This document shows, piece by piece, positions 49,480-58,699 of a stretch of DNA of 64,000 bases (position 1 is the stretch's first letter; each line of letters begins with the position of its first letter). The position numbers and the translations under genes are program-made. Under the pieces are notes generated by a model. It was not told where the DNA came from and ran no database searches. It saw only the letters and a list, made by a program, of their open reading frames with translations. Source of the DNA: an uncultured Sphingomonas sp. (GTDB lineage Bacteria > Pseudomonadota > Alphaproteobacteria > Sphingomonadales > Sphingomonadaceae); NCBI RefSeq assembly GCF_934560975.1, contig NZ_CAKTFO010000008.1, forward strand, positions 35,492-99,491. The letters are read 5' to 3'.

Positions 49480-51260
49480 AGATTCAGTGTCAAAGCAGGG
49501 GTGGAAGGCCGGGCGCAGCAGGTCAGGCATTGACCGGGGTCGACTGGAACATCCGGTACAGGGTCATAGCGAGTGGAACCCGTAAGCACCGGTACGGCGC
49601 ATGTGCCGCACCGACCGAAACGACAAGAGAAGGGCACATCAACCCCCACGCTCTCCGCCAGTTCGAGCAACGTCAGATCTTCCGATGCATCCCAGTCCGC
49701 CACTATTCCCGAACGCGCGAAGATGACCTGTGACGACGAAATCCCCGATGCTGCGGACCCTCGCGGCGCGACGCCAAAGGCTTCGGCGAAGATCTGATCC
49801 TGCTCGACGCCCAATGCCTTGAGGGAGCCGATCACCATATCGTTGAATGACCTGGGGCCACAAACGTAGAAGTGGCTATACTCCCCCGGTTCGGAGATCG
49901 CGCCATCGGGGGAGGCGAAGGGCGTCAGCAATATCTCCTCCAGTTCCGCAACCGAGATGCGGCCGAGGCGATCAGCGGTTCGCACGTGGTCATCCTCGAC
50001 GTTGCGCGTGAAATGCACTTGCCGCACGGCAAGCCGCGCTTGCGCGAGGAGGTCGTCAACCTCGTCCGCGTGAAAGGTCGCGCTCGCGTCCGTGGTCGAG
50101 TGGAGCCAGTGCACGGCAGGGGCATCGGCGCCACGCAGCACATGCGCGCGCAGCATCGACAGCAGGGGCGTCATGCCCACCCCGGCGCTTACCAGGACGA
50201 CCCGGTGAAAGCTCGACCGGTCGAGAACGAACCGACCTGCGGGAGCGCGCACCTGCACCACATCTCCGACAGCCGCCTCGTCGTTGAGCCAGCGCGATCC
50301 CGGCCCCTCCTGCCGCTTCACCGTTATCCGGTAACGGTTGGGGTAAGGCTCGAACTCCGACAGGCTCCAGCTTCGCACCACCGGAGGCATCGTGGGCAAC
50401 TGGACCGCGATATGCTGCCCCGCCCGAAAAGGCGCGATGGGCTTCCCGTCCGCCGCCACCAGGGTGACCGCCACGGCATCATGCCCCTGTCGCTCCAACC
50501 CGGCGATGCGAAATGCGCGCCAGCCCTGCCACCGGTTCTGGCGGGTGCGGAGGACGTCTTCCAGCAGATTGATCTTGTAGCCCAGCAATTGACGCGACGT
50601 GTCGCCGAGTTCGCGGACCTTCAGCACCTCCTGCGCGACGGGCAATTCGTCCACATGGAGATCCCCGATCATGCGTGCGACCTGTGCCACGGTGATCGTC
50701 GTGCGCCCCGCAGGCTCGATGCTGACGGGATCCCCCGCCTTGACCATGCCCGGAGTCTTCACCCGTAGGTAGACACCAACCAGGCCGGACGCCACCAGCC
50801 GCTTCAGGAACGACACCTCCTGGTCGAGACGCCAGCTGAGCTTGAAGCAGGGCGTCCGGGGCCCGGACACCTCGAACACCGCCTCTCCGCAACGGACGAT
50901 GTCGCCGATGCACAATCGCGTCTCATCCAGCTCTTCCAGCGTGAGATTCTCGCCCCAGAACGCCCACGGCCATGCCGCGCGCTCCAGGCCCAGCGCACGC
51001 GTCCAATGGTCATAATGCGCGCTGTTGAACGCCAGCACATGTTCGATGTGGACGGCGGTGCGATTATTGTCCGGGCCGGACGGGCCGAAATGGATCGGCC
51101 CCACCACGGGATCGCGCACGATGGAGGTAAAGACCGGCTTGCCGTAAATGATCTCCTCACGCGGCAGCGCTGTGCTGAGCGCGCGCACAACCGGTAGGGA
51201 ATTGGCCACCCGGCGGTCCGCCGCCTGCCCGTCAGCGCGCGGGCGTGTCGAGCGATCCAT
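49476..51260 (-). CDS. MOSC domain - FAD/NAD reductase - 2Fe-2S ferredoxin fusion
   Basis: 594 residues. N-terminal MOSC domain (~35-200; HFGPSGPDNNRTAVHIEH, CFKLSWRLD), ferredoxin-reductase FAD domain (VVRSWSLSEF, RxxS flavin motif), NAD domain (VVLVSAGVGMTPLLSML) and a C-terminal plant-type 2Fe-2S domain (FSCRFGRCGTCAVPVL plus distant CLTCC). Resembles the YiiM/phthalate-dioxygenase-reductase-type fusions that reduce N-hydroxylated or sulfoxide compounds through a Mo-cofactor-like site, or feed oxygenases. Overlaps the upstream amidohydrolase gene by 29 bases if ATG 51260 is used; a GTG at 51209 is an alternative. Confidence 0.88.
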   Translation of the reverse strand: MDRSTRPRADGQAADRRVANSLPVVRALSTALPREEIIYGKPVFTSIVRDPVVGPIHFGPSGPDNNRTAVHIEHVLAFNSAHYDHWTRALGLERAAWPWAFWGENLTLEELDETRLCIGDIVRCGEAVFEVSGPRTPCFKLSWRLDQEVSFLKRLVASGLVGVYLRVKTPGMVKAGDPVSIEPAGRTTITVAQVARMIGDLHVDELPVAQEVLKVRELGDTSRQLLGYKINLLEDVLRTRQNRWQGWRAFRIAGLERQGHDAVAVTLVAADGKPIAPFRAGQHIAVQLPTMPPVVRSWSLSEFEPYPNRYRITVKRQEGPGSRWLNDEAAVGDVVQVRAPAGRFVLDRSSFHRVVLVSAGVGMTPLLSMLRAHVLRGADAPAVHWLHSTTDASATFHADEVDDLLAQARLAVRQVHFTRNVEDDHVRTADRLGRISVAELEEILLTPFASPDGAISEPGEYSHFYVCGPRSFNDMVIGSLKALGVEQDQIFAEAFGVAPRGSAASGISSSQVIFARSGIVADWDASEDLTLLELAESVGVDVPFSCRFGRCGTCAVPVLTGSTRYDPVPDVPVDPGQCLTCCARPSTPALTLNL

Positions 51261-52977
51261 AGACTTCGCGACCCTGGAAGATCGTGGCGACCACCTTGGT
51301 CGTATGAATGGCGGCGGGTTTGATCCGGAACAGATCCTGGTCGAGCACCACCAGATCGGCGCTCTTGCCGACGGTGATCGATCCCGTCACCTTCTCCAGA
51401 TGGTTCACATATGCCACGTTGATGGTGTAGGCCTTCAGCGCACTTTCCAGCGAAACCGCCTGTTCCGGCAGCAAGGGGGGAAGCGATCCGCCCGGCGCGA
51501 CGCGGGTCAGCGCCACCTCGATCCCTTCAAGCGGGTTGGCGGAGGCCACCGACCAGTCTGCGCCATAGGCGATCCTGCCGCCCCCCTTCAGCACGCCCGC
51601 TTCCGGGTAGACGTAGCGTGTACGCACCGGCCCGATCCGTTCCAGCATCAGGGCCATGTAGGGTTCGTTGCAGGCCCATAACGGCTGGAAGATGGCGGCA
51701 ACGCCCAGCTTGCCGAAGCGCGCCTGATCGGCCGGATCGATGACGTTGAGATGGGAGATCATCGGCCGCGTGTCGCTCGCCGCGCCGCCATGCGCCGCCG
51801 CGACCGCATCAAGTGCCTGGCGAACCGCCCCGTCGCCGATCGCATGGAAGTGCGACTGCATGCCCCGCTTTTCGAGGTCGGCCACCGCCTCCTTCAGGCG
51901 CGCGGCCGAAATCTGCGTCTCGCCCTTGACGTTCGTGCCTTCATAGGGCGCCAGCATGGCGGCGGTCTGTTGCGGGATCACGCCGTCCATGAAGAACTTG
52001 ACCCCGTTCGCGGTCAGGCCCTTGCCGCGGGCGTCGGCGGACAGCTTCACGATGTCGGCCATCTGCTCGAACCCGCGACCATTGTCCCACTTGATGTCAA
52101 GCACGGTGTGCACGGTCAGCGCGCCGCGATCCTTGACCGCCTTGTAGGCATTGAGGTCCAGGCTGGTGCCGCCGGTCTGCCATTCCAGCATGGCGTCGTG
52201 CCACGATGTGATGCCAAGGCTGTTGAACAGCTTCGCCGTGTAGGCGATCGCCCCCTCGCGGTCGGCGTCCGTCGGGGGCGGCACCAATTTGTCGACCAGC
52301 TGCATGGCCGATTCCTCCAATCCCCCGACCGGCTCGCCGGTGGTGGGATCGCGATCGATCTTGCCGTTCACCGGATCGGGGGTGTCGCGGGTTATTCCGG
52401 CAAGCGCCAGCGCCTTGCTGTTGACCCACAGGCTGTGCCCGCCGGTGGAGGCGAAGATCAGCGGACGATCGGTGGACAGCGCGTCGAGGATGCGCTTGTT
52501 CGGGATGCCATTGGGCGGGAAAAGGCCGTCTTCCCAACCAACGCCATAGACGGCGCCGGTTCCCGGCGTTTTTGCGATGCAGGCGGCGATGGTCCTGCGG
52601 TAATCATCGACCGACTTGCCGGTGTGCAGCGAACAGCGCGCATAGCCGAGGCCGCCGAACACCGGGTGGACGTGGGCGTCGCCGAATGCGGGCATCAGGA
52701 AGCGGCCGTGGAGATCGACCATGCGAGTGGCCGGGCCGCGATAGGCGGCAACCTGCCGAACGGTGCCGACCGCGACGATGCGGCCGGCGCGCACCGCCAC
52801 CGCCTCCGCCCACGGCTTGGCATCGTCGACCGTATAGACCCGCGCGCCGGTGAGGATCAGGTCGGCGGGCGCGGCGCCCTGTGCGGGCAGGCAGGTGGTC
52901 ACCGATGCGCAGGCTATCGCCGCCAGCGGCGCCCACGCCCTGACCGAATGACGGACATAGCGGCGGAAAGACGGCAT
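51232..52977 (-). CDS. Exported amidohydrolase, YtcJ family
   Basis: 581 residues with a signal peptide (WAPLAAIACASVTTCLPAQGA, ~35). Amidohydrolase-3/YtcJ pattern: ADLILTGARVYTVDD, DLHGRFLMPAFGDAHVHP (metal His pair), STGGHSLWVNSKALALAGI, GGLEESAMQLVD, HFHAIGDGAVRQALDAV, SHLNVIDP and a C-terminal AYGADWSVASANPLEG. Hydrolyses C-N bonds in ring amides or similar compounds. Co-oriented and overlapping with the MOSC reductase gene; the next locus (hydantoinase-like, DUF917, permease) suggests a nitrogen-heterocycle theme. Confidence 0.88.
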   Translation of the reverse strand: MPSFRRYVRHSVRAWAPLAAIACASVTTCLPAQGAAPADLILTGARVYTVDDAKPWAEAVAVRAGRIVAVGTVRQVAAYRGPATRMVDLHGRFLMPAFGDAHVHPVFGGLGYARCSLHTGKSVDDYRRTIAACIAKTPGTGAVYGVGWEDGLFPPNGIPNKRILDALSTDRPLIFASTGGHSLWVNSKALALAGITRDTPDPVNGKIDRDPTTGEPVGGLEESAMQLVDKLVPPPTDADREGAIAYTAKLFNSLGITSWHDAMLEWQTGGTSLDLNAYKAVKDRGALTVHTVLDIKWDNGRGFEQMADIVKLSADARGKGLTANGVKFFMDGVIPQQTAAMLAPYEGTNVKGETQISAARLKEAVADLEKRGMQSHFHAIGDGAVRQALDAVAAAHGGAASDTRPMISHLNVIDPADQARFGKLGVAAIFQPLWACNEPYMALMLERIGPVRTRYVYPEAGVLKGGGRIAYGADWSVASANPLEGIEVALTRVAPGGSLPPLLPEQAVSLESALKAYTINVAYVNHLEKVTGSITVGKSADLVVLDQDLFRIKPAAIHTTKVVATIFQGREVYGSLDTPAR

Positions 52978-53106
52978 GCTCGGTTCAACCCCCTATGGCC
53001 GTATCGAGCGGCCGGTTCCCGGCAGGTTGGTACAGAACGGGCAGGTCCCACGCATCCTTTCCGGGGTAAGCGCGCCCTCAAGACGGGTAACGTGGCAGGG
53101 CGCGGT

Positions 53107-55779
53107 TCAGGTGGCGGCGGCGGGATCGACCGCAAAGCCGCGTTCGCGCGACACGCGCACGGCATCGCGACGATTGTGCACGCCGATTTTCCGGAACATC
53201 GATTTCAGCCGGTACTTCACCGTGTCCGGCGACATGCCGATCAGGCGTGCGATCTCCTTGTTGGACAGTCCGTGGCTCAGGTGGCGGAGGATGGTCACCT
53301 CGCTTTCGTTGAGCGCGTTGAGATAAGCGGGCGTGGTAGTCCGCCCGCTGATCGTCCGGGCAAGCCCGCGCAGGAACTGGTTGCGGAACCGGTCCGCATC
53401 ACCGCCGCGGGCCACCGCTTCGTCGATGGCATTACGGGTGAAAGGGTGGAGATCCAGGAACGGCCGCTTCAGGTTCTGGAACATGGCCGTGCCGACCGCC
53501 TCGTCGAACAGCGCCTGCGCGCGCATGCCGTCGCCCGTGCGCGCATACGCTTCGGCCAGCAGGATGCTGACGTCGACCAGCAGCCGCCCCGCGCCATGCT
53601 GTTTTCCCCACCGCCGCAACTGACGCAGGGCGTCGCCCGCGCCCACCGCATCGTCGGCGGCGAGCAGCAGCTTGATCCGCGCCAGCGTCGCCGCCACCGC
53701 CACCGGGCGATAGCGCGGGGATTCGTGCCCCATCGTCTCCGCCAGCGCATCCAGGCCGATCGCCTCCGCCAACTGCCTGGCGCCGGCAAGGTCGGTCGCG
53801 TGATCGATCAGGATGTCGACCTCACACAGGGTAGCGAGCAGTTCGAGTTGGGGGAGCCTGCGCCGGCTCGCCAGCCGCCGCGCGCGGGCGAGCAGCAGGC
53901 GCGCGCCTTCCAGGTTGCCGCCCGCCGCCGTGGCACGCGCGGCGGTGCCATAGGCGGCGTTGTACACATCGACCCAGCCGTCCGATTGCTCCATGTGCGG
54001 CAGCGCCCAGTCGAGCAGCGCCATCGCGTCCGATCCCCGGTCCTGCTCGAACAGCAGCTCCGCCTCGAACGCGGCGCAGTTCGCGGCAAGGTCGGATTGC
54101 TTGCCGTAGGCGGCGTGGATCGACTGCTGCGTCGACGCCAGGATGATGGCGGCGTCGCTGATCCGCCCTTGCGCGCGGCGGATGCGTGCCTCCCCGAAAT
54201 GCGTGAACAGTTCCGAATAGAGTGAGCCCAGCGCCCGGTAATGGTCACGCGCCGCCAGCGTCGGCTCCAGCGCGCGTTCCAGCCACCCACCCTCGACATA
54301 GCGCGCGCCCAGCACCTCCATGCCGTTGGCGAGCACGAGGTGGTCGTAGGACGGCAGAGTACGCAGCAGCGCCTCGCGCTCCAGCAGGTCGTCGAACGCC
54401 ACCGGCAGATTGTGGTAATCGGCCAGCGTATCGCCCACCACCCGCACCTCGATCCAGGCATCGGCGGACAGGTCGGCCGTGGCGGGCGCGGCGGTGAAAA
54501 GGTCATAATCCGCCTGCGCCGCCGCCATTTCACCGCGCTTGATCTGCAGGTAGATGCGCGCCAGCCGCAACCGCCAGCGCGTGTCCGCAATCCCTGCCGG
54601 CAGGGCCGTCAGCCCGCGTTCGACCGCGCTCTGCAATCCCTGCGGGATCAGGCGCCAGCCGCCGGCATCCTCCATGATGTCCGCCAGCAGCGTGTCGTCG
54701 CCGGCATGAAGCGCATGGTTGATCGCGTCCACCACATGGCCGCGATCCGCGAAGAAGCGTGCCGCCCGCCAGTGCATCGCGCGAAACAGCCCGCGATCCT
54801 GCCGCGCCAACCGCTCGCGCAGGTATTCCGCGAACAGCTGGTGATACCGGTAGGCGCTGCGATCCGCGGTGAGCGGGGTCAGCACCACCCCCTGCTGCTC
54901 CAGCCGTTCCAGCACCAGCCACCCGTCCTGACGGTCGCACAGCAGGTCCACAGTCTCGCCGGTCAGCCGATCGAGCACAGCCGTGCGCAGCAACACGTCC
55001 TGCACGCCCTCCGGCAGCGCCATCACCACCTGTTCGGACAGATATCGCGCCAGTTCCGGGCTGGGTCCGCCAATATGTTCGGCCAGCGTGTGGCGGTCCG
55101 CGCCGCGCTTGATGGACAGCGCCGCCAGTTGCAGCGCGATCGGCCAGCCTTCGGTGCGCGCCATCATCCGCGCGACGTCGCCCTCGTCCAGCGCGACCTG
55201 CTGGTCGAGCAATGCGCCCGCCTCCTCCGCCGAGAACTTCAGGTCGTCCGTGGTGAGTTCCAGAAGCTGATCGGCGGCCGCCAGCGCCGACTGGCCCAGC
55301 CATGGATAATCCCGCGACGAGATGACGAAGTGGGTGTTGGCCGGCGCCAGGCGGATCAACGACTTCAGGAACTCGATCGCGGCCGGATTGTCCGCGCGGT
55401 GCAGGTCGTCGAAGATCAGCACGACCTGCCGCGTGTCCTGCGCCAGCCGGCTGATGATCGCCGACAGGGCCGCGCGCGGCGGCAGGTCGATCAGGCTCTG
55501 TTCCGCCTCCACGTCCAGCGCCAGCGCGACATATTGCGCCATCCGCACGGCGTCGGTGTCCTCATGCTCCAGGGTCAGCCAGGCGGTGCGCACGCCGCGT
55601 GCGTCGATCTGCTCGCGCCATTGCGACAGCAGGCTGGTCTTGCCATACCCCGCCGGCGCGTGAAGCAATGTCAGCCGCTTGCCGAGCGCCGCGTCGATGC
55701 GCGCCAGCAGCACGTCGCGTCGCACCTGATTGCCGAGCCAGGCCGGCGGTGCAATCCTGGTGTGAATCAGTTCGCTCAC
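53107..55779 (-). CDS. LuxR-type large ATP-binding regulator (LAL/MalT-like)
   Basis: 890 residues from a GTG at 55779. The frame continues open for another 612 codons but is antisense to the hydantoinase gene there. N-terminal STAND ATPase: Walker A APAGYGKTSL (41-50), Walker B VVLIFDDLHRADN, ISSRDYP; a long helical TPR-like sensor (400-820); C-terminal LuxR HTH (NESEVTILRHLSHGLSNKEIARLIGMSPDTVKYRL). MalT-type activators bind a small inducer and ATP. Divergent from the hydantoinase/DUF917/permease operon, which is its likely target. A 5' ribosome site is weak. Confidence 0.9.
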   Translation of the reverse strand: MSELIHTRIAPPAWLGNQVRRDVLLARIDAALGKRLTLLHAPAGYGKTSLLSQWREQIDARGVRTAWLTLEHEDTDAVRMAQYVALALDVEAEQSLIDLPPRAALSAIISRLAQDTRQVVLIFDDLHRADNPAAIEFLKSLIRLAPANTHFVISSRDYPWLGQSALAAADQLLELTTDDLKFSAEEAGALLDQQVALDEGDVARMMARTEGWPIALQLAALSIKRGADRHTLAEHIGGPSPELARYLSEQVVMALPEGVQDVLLRTAVLDRLTGETVDLLCDRQDGWLVLERLEQQGVVLTPLTADRSAYRYHQLFAEYLRERLARQDRGLFRAMHWRAARFFADRGHVVDAINHALHAGDDTLLADIMEDAGGWRLIPQGLQSAVERGLTALPAGIADTRWRLRLARIYLQIKRGEMAAAQADYDLFTAAPATADLSADAWIEVRVVGDTLADYHNLPVAFDDLLEREALLRTLPSYDHLVLANGMEVLGARYVEGGWLERALEPTLAARDHYRALGSLYSELFTHFGEARIRRAQGRISDAAIILASTQQSIHAAYGKQSDLAANCAAFEAELLFEQDRGSDAMALLDWALPHMEQSDGWVDVYNAAYGTAARATAAGGNLEGARLLLARARRLASRRRLPQLELLATLCEVDILIDHATDLAGARQLAEAIGLDALAETMGHESPRYRPVAVAATLARIKLLLAADDAVGAGDALRQLRRWGKQHGAGRLLVDVSILLAEAYARTGDGMRAQALFDEAVGTAMFQNLKRPFLDLHPFTRNAIDEAVARGGDADRFRNQFLRGLARTISGRTTTPAYLNALNESEVTILRHLSHGLSNKEIARLIGMSPDTVKYRLKSMFRKIGVHNRRDAVRVSRERGFAVDPAAAT

Positions 55780-55977
55780 CGCGCTGCCGTCATACTCCCC
55801 AATGACAACGAAGGCGGGAACATGACCCAGCCTGCGTGCCGGCGCAAGCGCGAGTGGCGGCTTACCCGATCGCCGCCGGTCCTTACCCGCGCCCGCGCCC
55901 GCCCGCCCCACCGTGGTTGTTGCGCCGGGCGGTTGCCCAAACCTACTCCACAGGTCCGGTCGAATGGAGTGCTGCCG

Positions 55978-57597
55978 TTGCGGATAGGGGTGGATGTCGG
56001 GGGCACGAACACCGACGCGGTTCTGATGAGGGGCCGAGAGGTGGTGGCCTGGACCAAGCAGCCGACCTCGGCCGATGTCGGAACGGGCGTCGCCTCGGCC
56101 ATTTCGCAGATCCTGGGTGAAGCGCAAGCGCGCCCGGGCGACATCCGGGCGGTGATGATCGGCACTACCCAGTTCACCAACGCGCTGGTCGAACGCGACC
56201 GGCTCGACCATGTGGGCGTGCTGCGGCTGGCGAGCCCATCGGGCGACGCGCTGCCACCGCTGACCGGCTGGCCCGAGGCGTTGGTGGATCGGATCGGCGG
56301 CCCCATCTTTCTCCTTCCCGGCGGCTACGAGGTCGACGGGCGGGAAATGGCGCCGTTCGATGCCGATCGCGTCCGCGCCGCCGCCGCCGAACTGCGCGCG
56401 CGGAACGTGCGTGCCGTCGCGATCAGCAGCGCCTTCGCCCCGCTCAATCCCGCGATGGAGGAGCGCGCCGCCGCGATCGTGCGAGAGGAAGTGCCCGGTG
56501 CCGCGATCAGCCTGTCGCATCAGGTCGGCCATCTGGGCTTTGTGGAGCGGGAGAATGCGGCCATCCTCAACGCCGCTTTGTCCACGCTGGCGCGCCATGT
56601 GGTTGCCGCGTTCGAGCGGGTGATTGCCGACCTCGGCATTACGGCGTCGCTCTACATTTCGCAGAATGACGGCACACTGATCTCGGCAAAGCAGGCGGCG
56701 GCCTATCCGGTGATGACGATCGGCTCCGGCCCGACCAACAGCATGCGCGGCGCCGCTTTCCTGACTGGAACAATGGACGCCATCGTCCTCGATGTCGGCG
56801 GCACCACCACCGACATCGGCGTGCTGGCGGGCGGCTTCCCGCGCGAATCGTCGGTCGCGGTGGACATTGGCGGCGTGCGCACCAATTTCCGAATGCCCGA
56901 CATCCTCGCGATCGGGCTGGGCGGGGGCACGCGGGTCCATCTCGACGCCGGGCTCCACACGGATGGCGGGATCGCGCGGGATGCGCTGCGCCTCGGCCCC
57001 GACAGCGTCGCCTTTCGCATCACGGAGGAGGCGTGGCTGTTCGGCGGGTCGACCCTGACCACCAGCGACGTGGCGGTTGCCGGCGGACGCGCTGCCTTTG
57101 GGGATCCACAGCGTCTGTCGGCCCTGTCGCACCGCGTCATCGACGCGGTGCTGGCCGAAGGCGACCGGATGATCGAGGACGGTGTCGATCGGATGAAGAC
57201 CGCCCGGGGCGAGGTGGTCGTGCTGGCGGTCGGCGGCGGCGCATTTCTCGTGCCGGACACGCTGCGCGGCGCGACGCGGGTCATCCGCCCGCCTTATGCC
57301 GCGGTCGCCAACGCCGTCGGGGCCGCCATCGCGCAGGTCGGCGGGCAGGTCGAGCAGATCGTCAATTACGAGGTCGAACCGCGCGAACAGGCGCTCGCCC
57401 GTCTCCGCCGCGAAGCCGAGCACAGGGTGGTTCTGTCCGGCGGCGCACCCGCCCGCGCGGCCATCGTCGATGTCGAGGAAACGTTCCTCAGCTACCTGCC
57501 CGGCCGCTCCGCCCAGGTCCGCGTCCGCGCGGCGGGCGATCTGGAGCTGGCCGGCGCCGAACCCGCCTCCAGCGAGAAGCAGCACTCCTATGCCTAG
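55978..57597 (+). CDS. Hydantoinase/oxoprolinase-family protein (HyuA-like)
   Basis: 539 residues from a TTG at 55978 with GGAG 8 bases upstream; this gives the typical start MRIGVDVGGTNTDAVLM. ASKHA-type ATP-binding fold: DVGGTNTDAVL and later VLDVGGTTTDIGVLAGG, plus SLSHQVGHLGFVERENAAILNAAL. Members hydrolyse 5-membered cyclic amides with ATP or act with a DUF917 partner on related compounds. Overlaps the DUF917 gene by 8 bases. Only this A-type subunit is present; no HyuB was seen. Confidence 0.9.
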   Translation: MRIGVDVGGTNTDAVLMRGREVVAWTKQPTSADVGTGVASAISQILGEAQARPGDIRAVMIGTTQFTNALVERDRLDHVGVLRLASPSGDALPPLTGWPEALVDRIGGPIFLLPGGYEVDGREMAPFDADRVRAAAAELRARNVRAVAISSAFAPLNPAMEERAAAIVREEVPGAAISLSHQVGHLGFVERENAAILNAALSTLARHVVAAFERVIADLGITASLYISQNDGTLISAKQAAAYPVMTIGSGPTNSMRGAAFLTGTMDAIVLDVGGTTTDIGVLAGGFPRESSVAVDIGGVRTNFRMPDILAIGLGGGTRVHLDAGLHTDGGIARDALRLGPDSVAFRITEEAWLFGGSTLTTSDVAVAGGRAAFGDPQRLSALSHRVIDAVLAEGDRMIEDGVDRMKTARGEVVVLAVGGGAFLVPDTLRGATRVIRPPYAAVANAVGAAIAQVGGQVEQIVNYEVEPREQALARLRREAEHRVVLSGGAPARAAIVDVEETFLSYLPGRSAQVRVRAAGDLELAGAEPASSEKQHSYA

Positions 57598-58699
57598 CAC
57601 CAGCATCGATCGCACGGCCCTGGGCGATCTTGCCCGCGGGGCCGCTTTCCTTGGCTCGGGCGGTGGCGGCGACCCCTATTACGGGCAGTTGCTGGGCGAG
57701 GCGGAGATTGCACGCAGCGGCCCCTTTACGCTGATCGACGCGGCCGCACTGCCGGACGACGCGCTCGTCGCACCGTGCGGCTGGATCGGCGCGCCGACCG
57801 TCTCCCTCGAAAAGCTGCCGGCGGGGGACGAGGCGGTGAACGGCCTCCGCCGGCTGGAAGCGATCATGGGCCGGCGGATCGACGCGCTGATGCCGATCGA
57901 AATCGGCGGCAGCAACGGCCTCGCTCCCCTTCTCGCCGCCGCCCGGCTCGGCGTGCCGGTGCTGGACGCCGACGGGATGGGACGCGCCTTTCCGGAATCG
58001 CAGATGGCCATCCTCAACATCCACGGTCTGTCCGCCTGCCCGTCGATCGTTACCGCCGCCGACGGCACGCTCGCCGTGATCGAAACGCCCGACAATCTGG
58101 CCCACGAACGGGTAGCGCGCAGCCTGTCGGTGGCACTGGGGGGGATCGCGCACATGGTGGAATATCCATTGTCGGGGGCGAACGCCAAGGCCCATGCGAT
58201 CCCGGCAAGCGTCTCGGCCGCGATCGCGATCGGCGCGGCCATGCGCCGCGCGCGGGAGGACAGCGAGGATCCGTTCGCGGCCCTTTACGCCGCGCTCCGC
58301 GCGTCCGGCCTGTACGCTCATGCCGGCAGTCTGTTCGACGGCAAGATCGTGGACCTCGAACGGCAGACGGAAGGCGGTTTTTCGATCGGCACGGTCGTGA
58401 TCGACGCCTTTGACAGCGATCGCCGCATGACCGTGCGGTTCCAGAACGAAAATCTGCTCGCGCGCGAGGGTGATGTGGTTCGCGCGATGACGCCCGACCT
58501 CATCACCGTAATGGACCTCGAAACCGCCGACAGCATCACCACCGAACGCCTCAAATACGGCCAGCGGGTCCGCATCGTCGCCGCCGCCGCGCCGGCCGCG
58601 CTGCGGACGGAACGCGCGCTTCGCTTCGTCGGCCCGCGCGCGTTCGGCCTCGATCTGGATTACCGGCCGGTCGAACAGCTGAACGGATGGACGGCGTGA
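57590..58699 (+). CDS. DUF917 protein, partner of the HyuA-like protein
   Basis: 369 residues. DUF917 signature segments: ARGAAFLGSGGGGDPYYG near the N-terminus, PIEIGGSNGLAPLLAAARLGVPVLDADGMGRAFPE, SVALGGIAHMVEYPL and RLKYGQRVRI. Almost always encoded beside a hydantoinase-A protein; probably forms the second half of one ATP-dependent enzyme. Overlaps both neighbours, hyuA-like by 8 and the permease by 13 bases. Confidence 0.9.
   Translation: MPSTSIDRTALGDLARGAAFLGSGGGGDPYYGQLLGEAEIARSGPFTLIDAAALPDDALVAPCGWIGAPTVSLEKLPAGDEAVNGLRRLEAIMGRRIDALMPIEIGGSNGLAPLLAAARLGVPVLDADGMGRAFPESQMAILNIHGLSACPSIVTAADGTLAVIETPDNLAHERVARSLSVALGGIAHMVEYPLSGANAKAHAIPASVSAAIAIGAAMRRAREDSEDPFAALYAALRASGLYAHAGSLFDGKIVDLERQTEGGFSIGTVVIDAFDSDRRMTVRFQNENLLAREGDVVRAMTPDLITVMDLETADSITTERLKYGQRVRIVAAAAPAALRTERALRFVGPRAFGLDLDYRPVEQLNGWTA

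Noticed and set aside
51751..54225. 824-codon plus-strand frame across the amidohydrolase and LAL genes
   Set aside because: It spans two genes and their intergenic region on the other strand, which no real gene could share plausibly.
55780..57615. 612-codon upstream extension of the LAL regulator frame on the minus strand
   Set aside because: It is antisense to the clear hydantoinase-A coding sequence, has no domain, and the regulator's own N-terminus (Walker A 41 residues in) fits the GTG at 55779.
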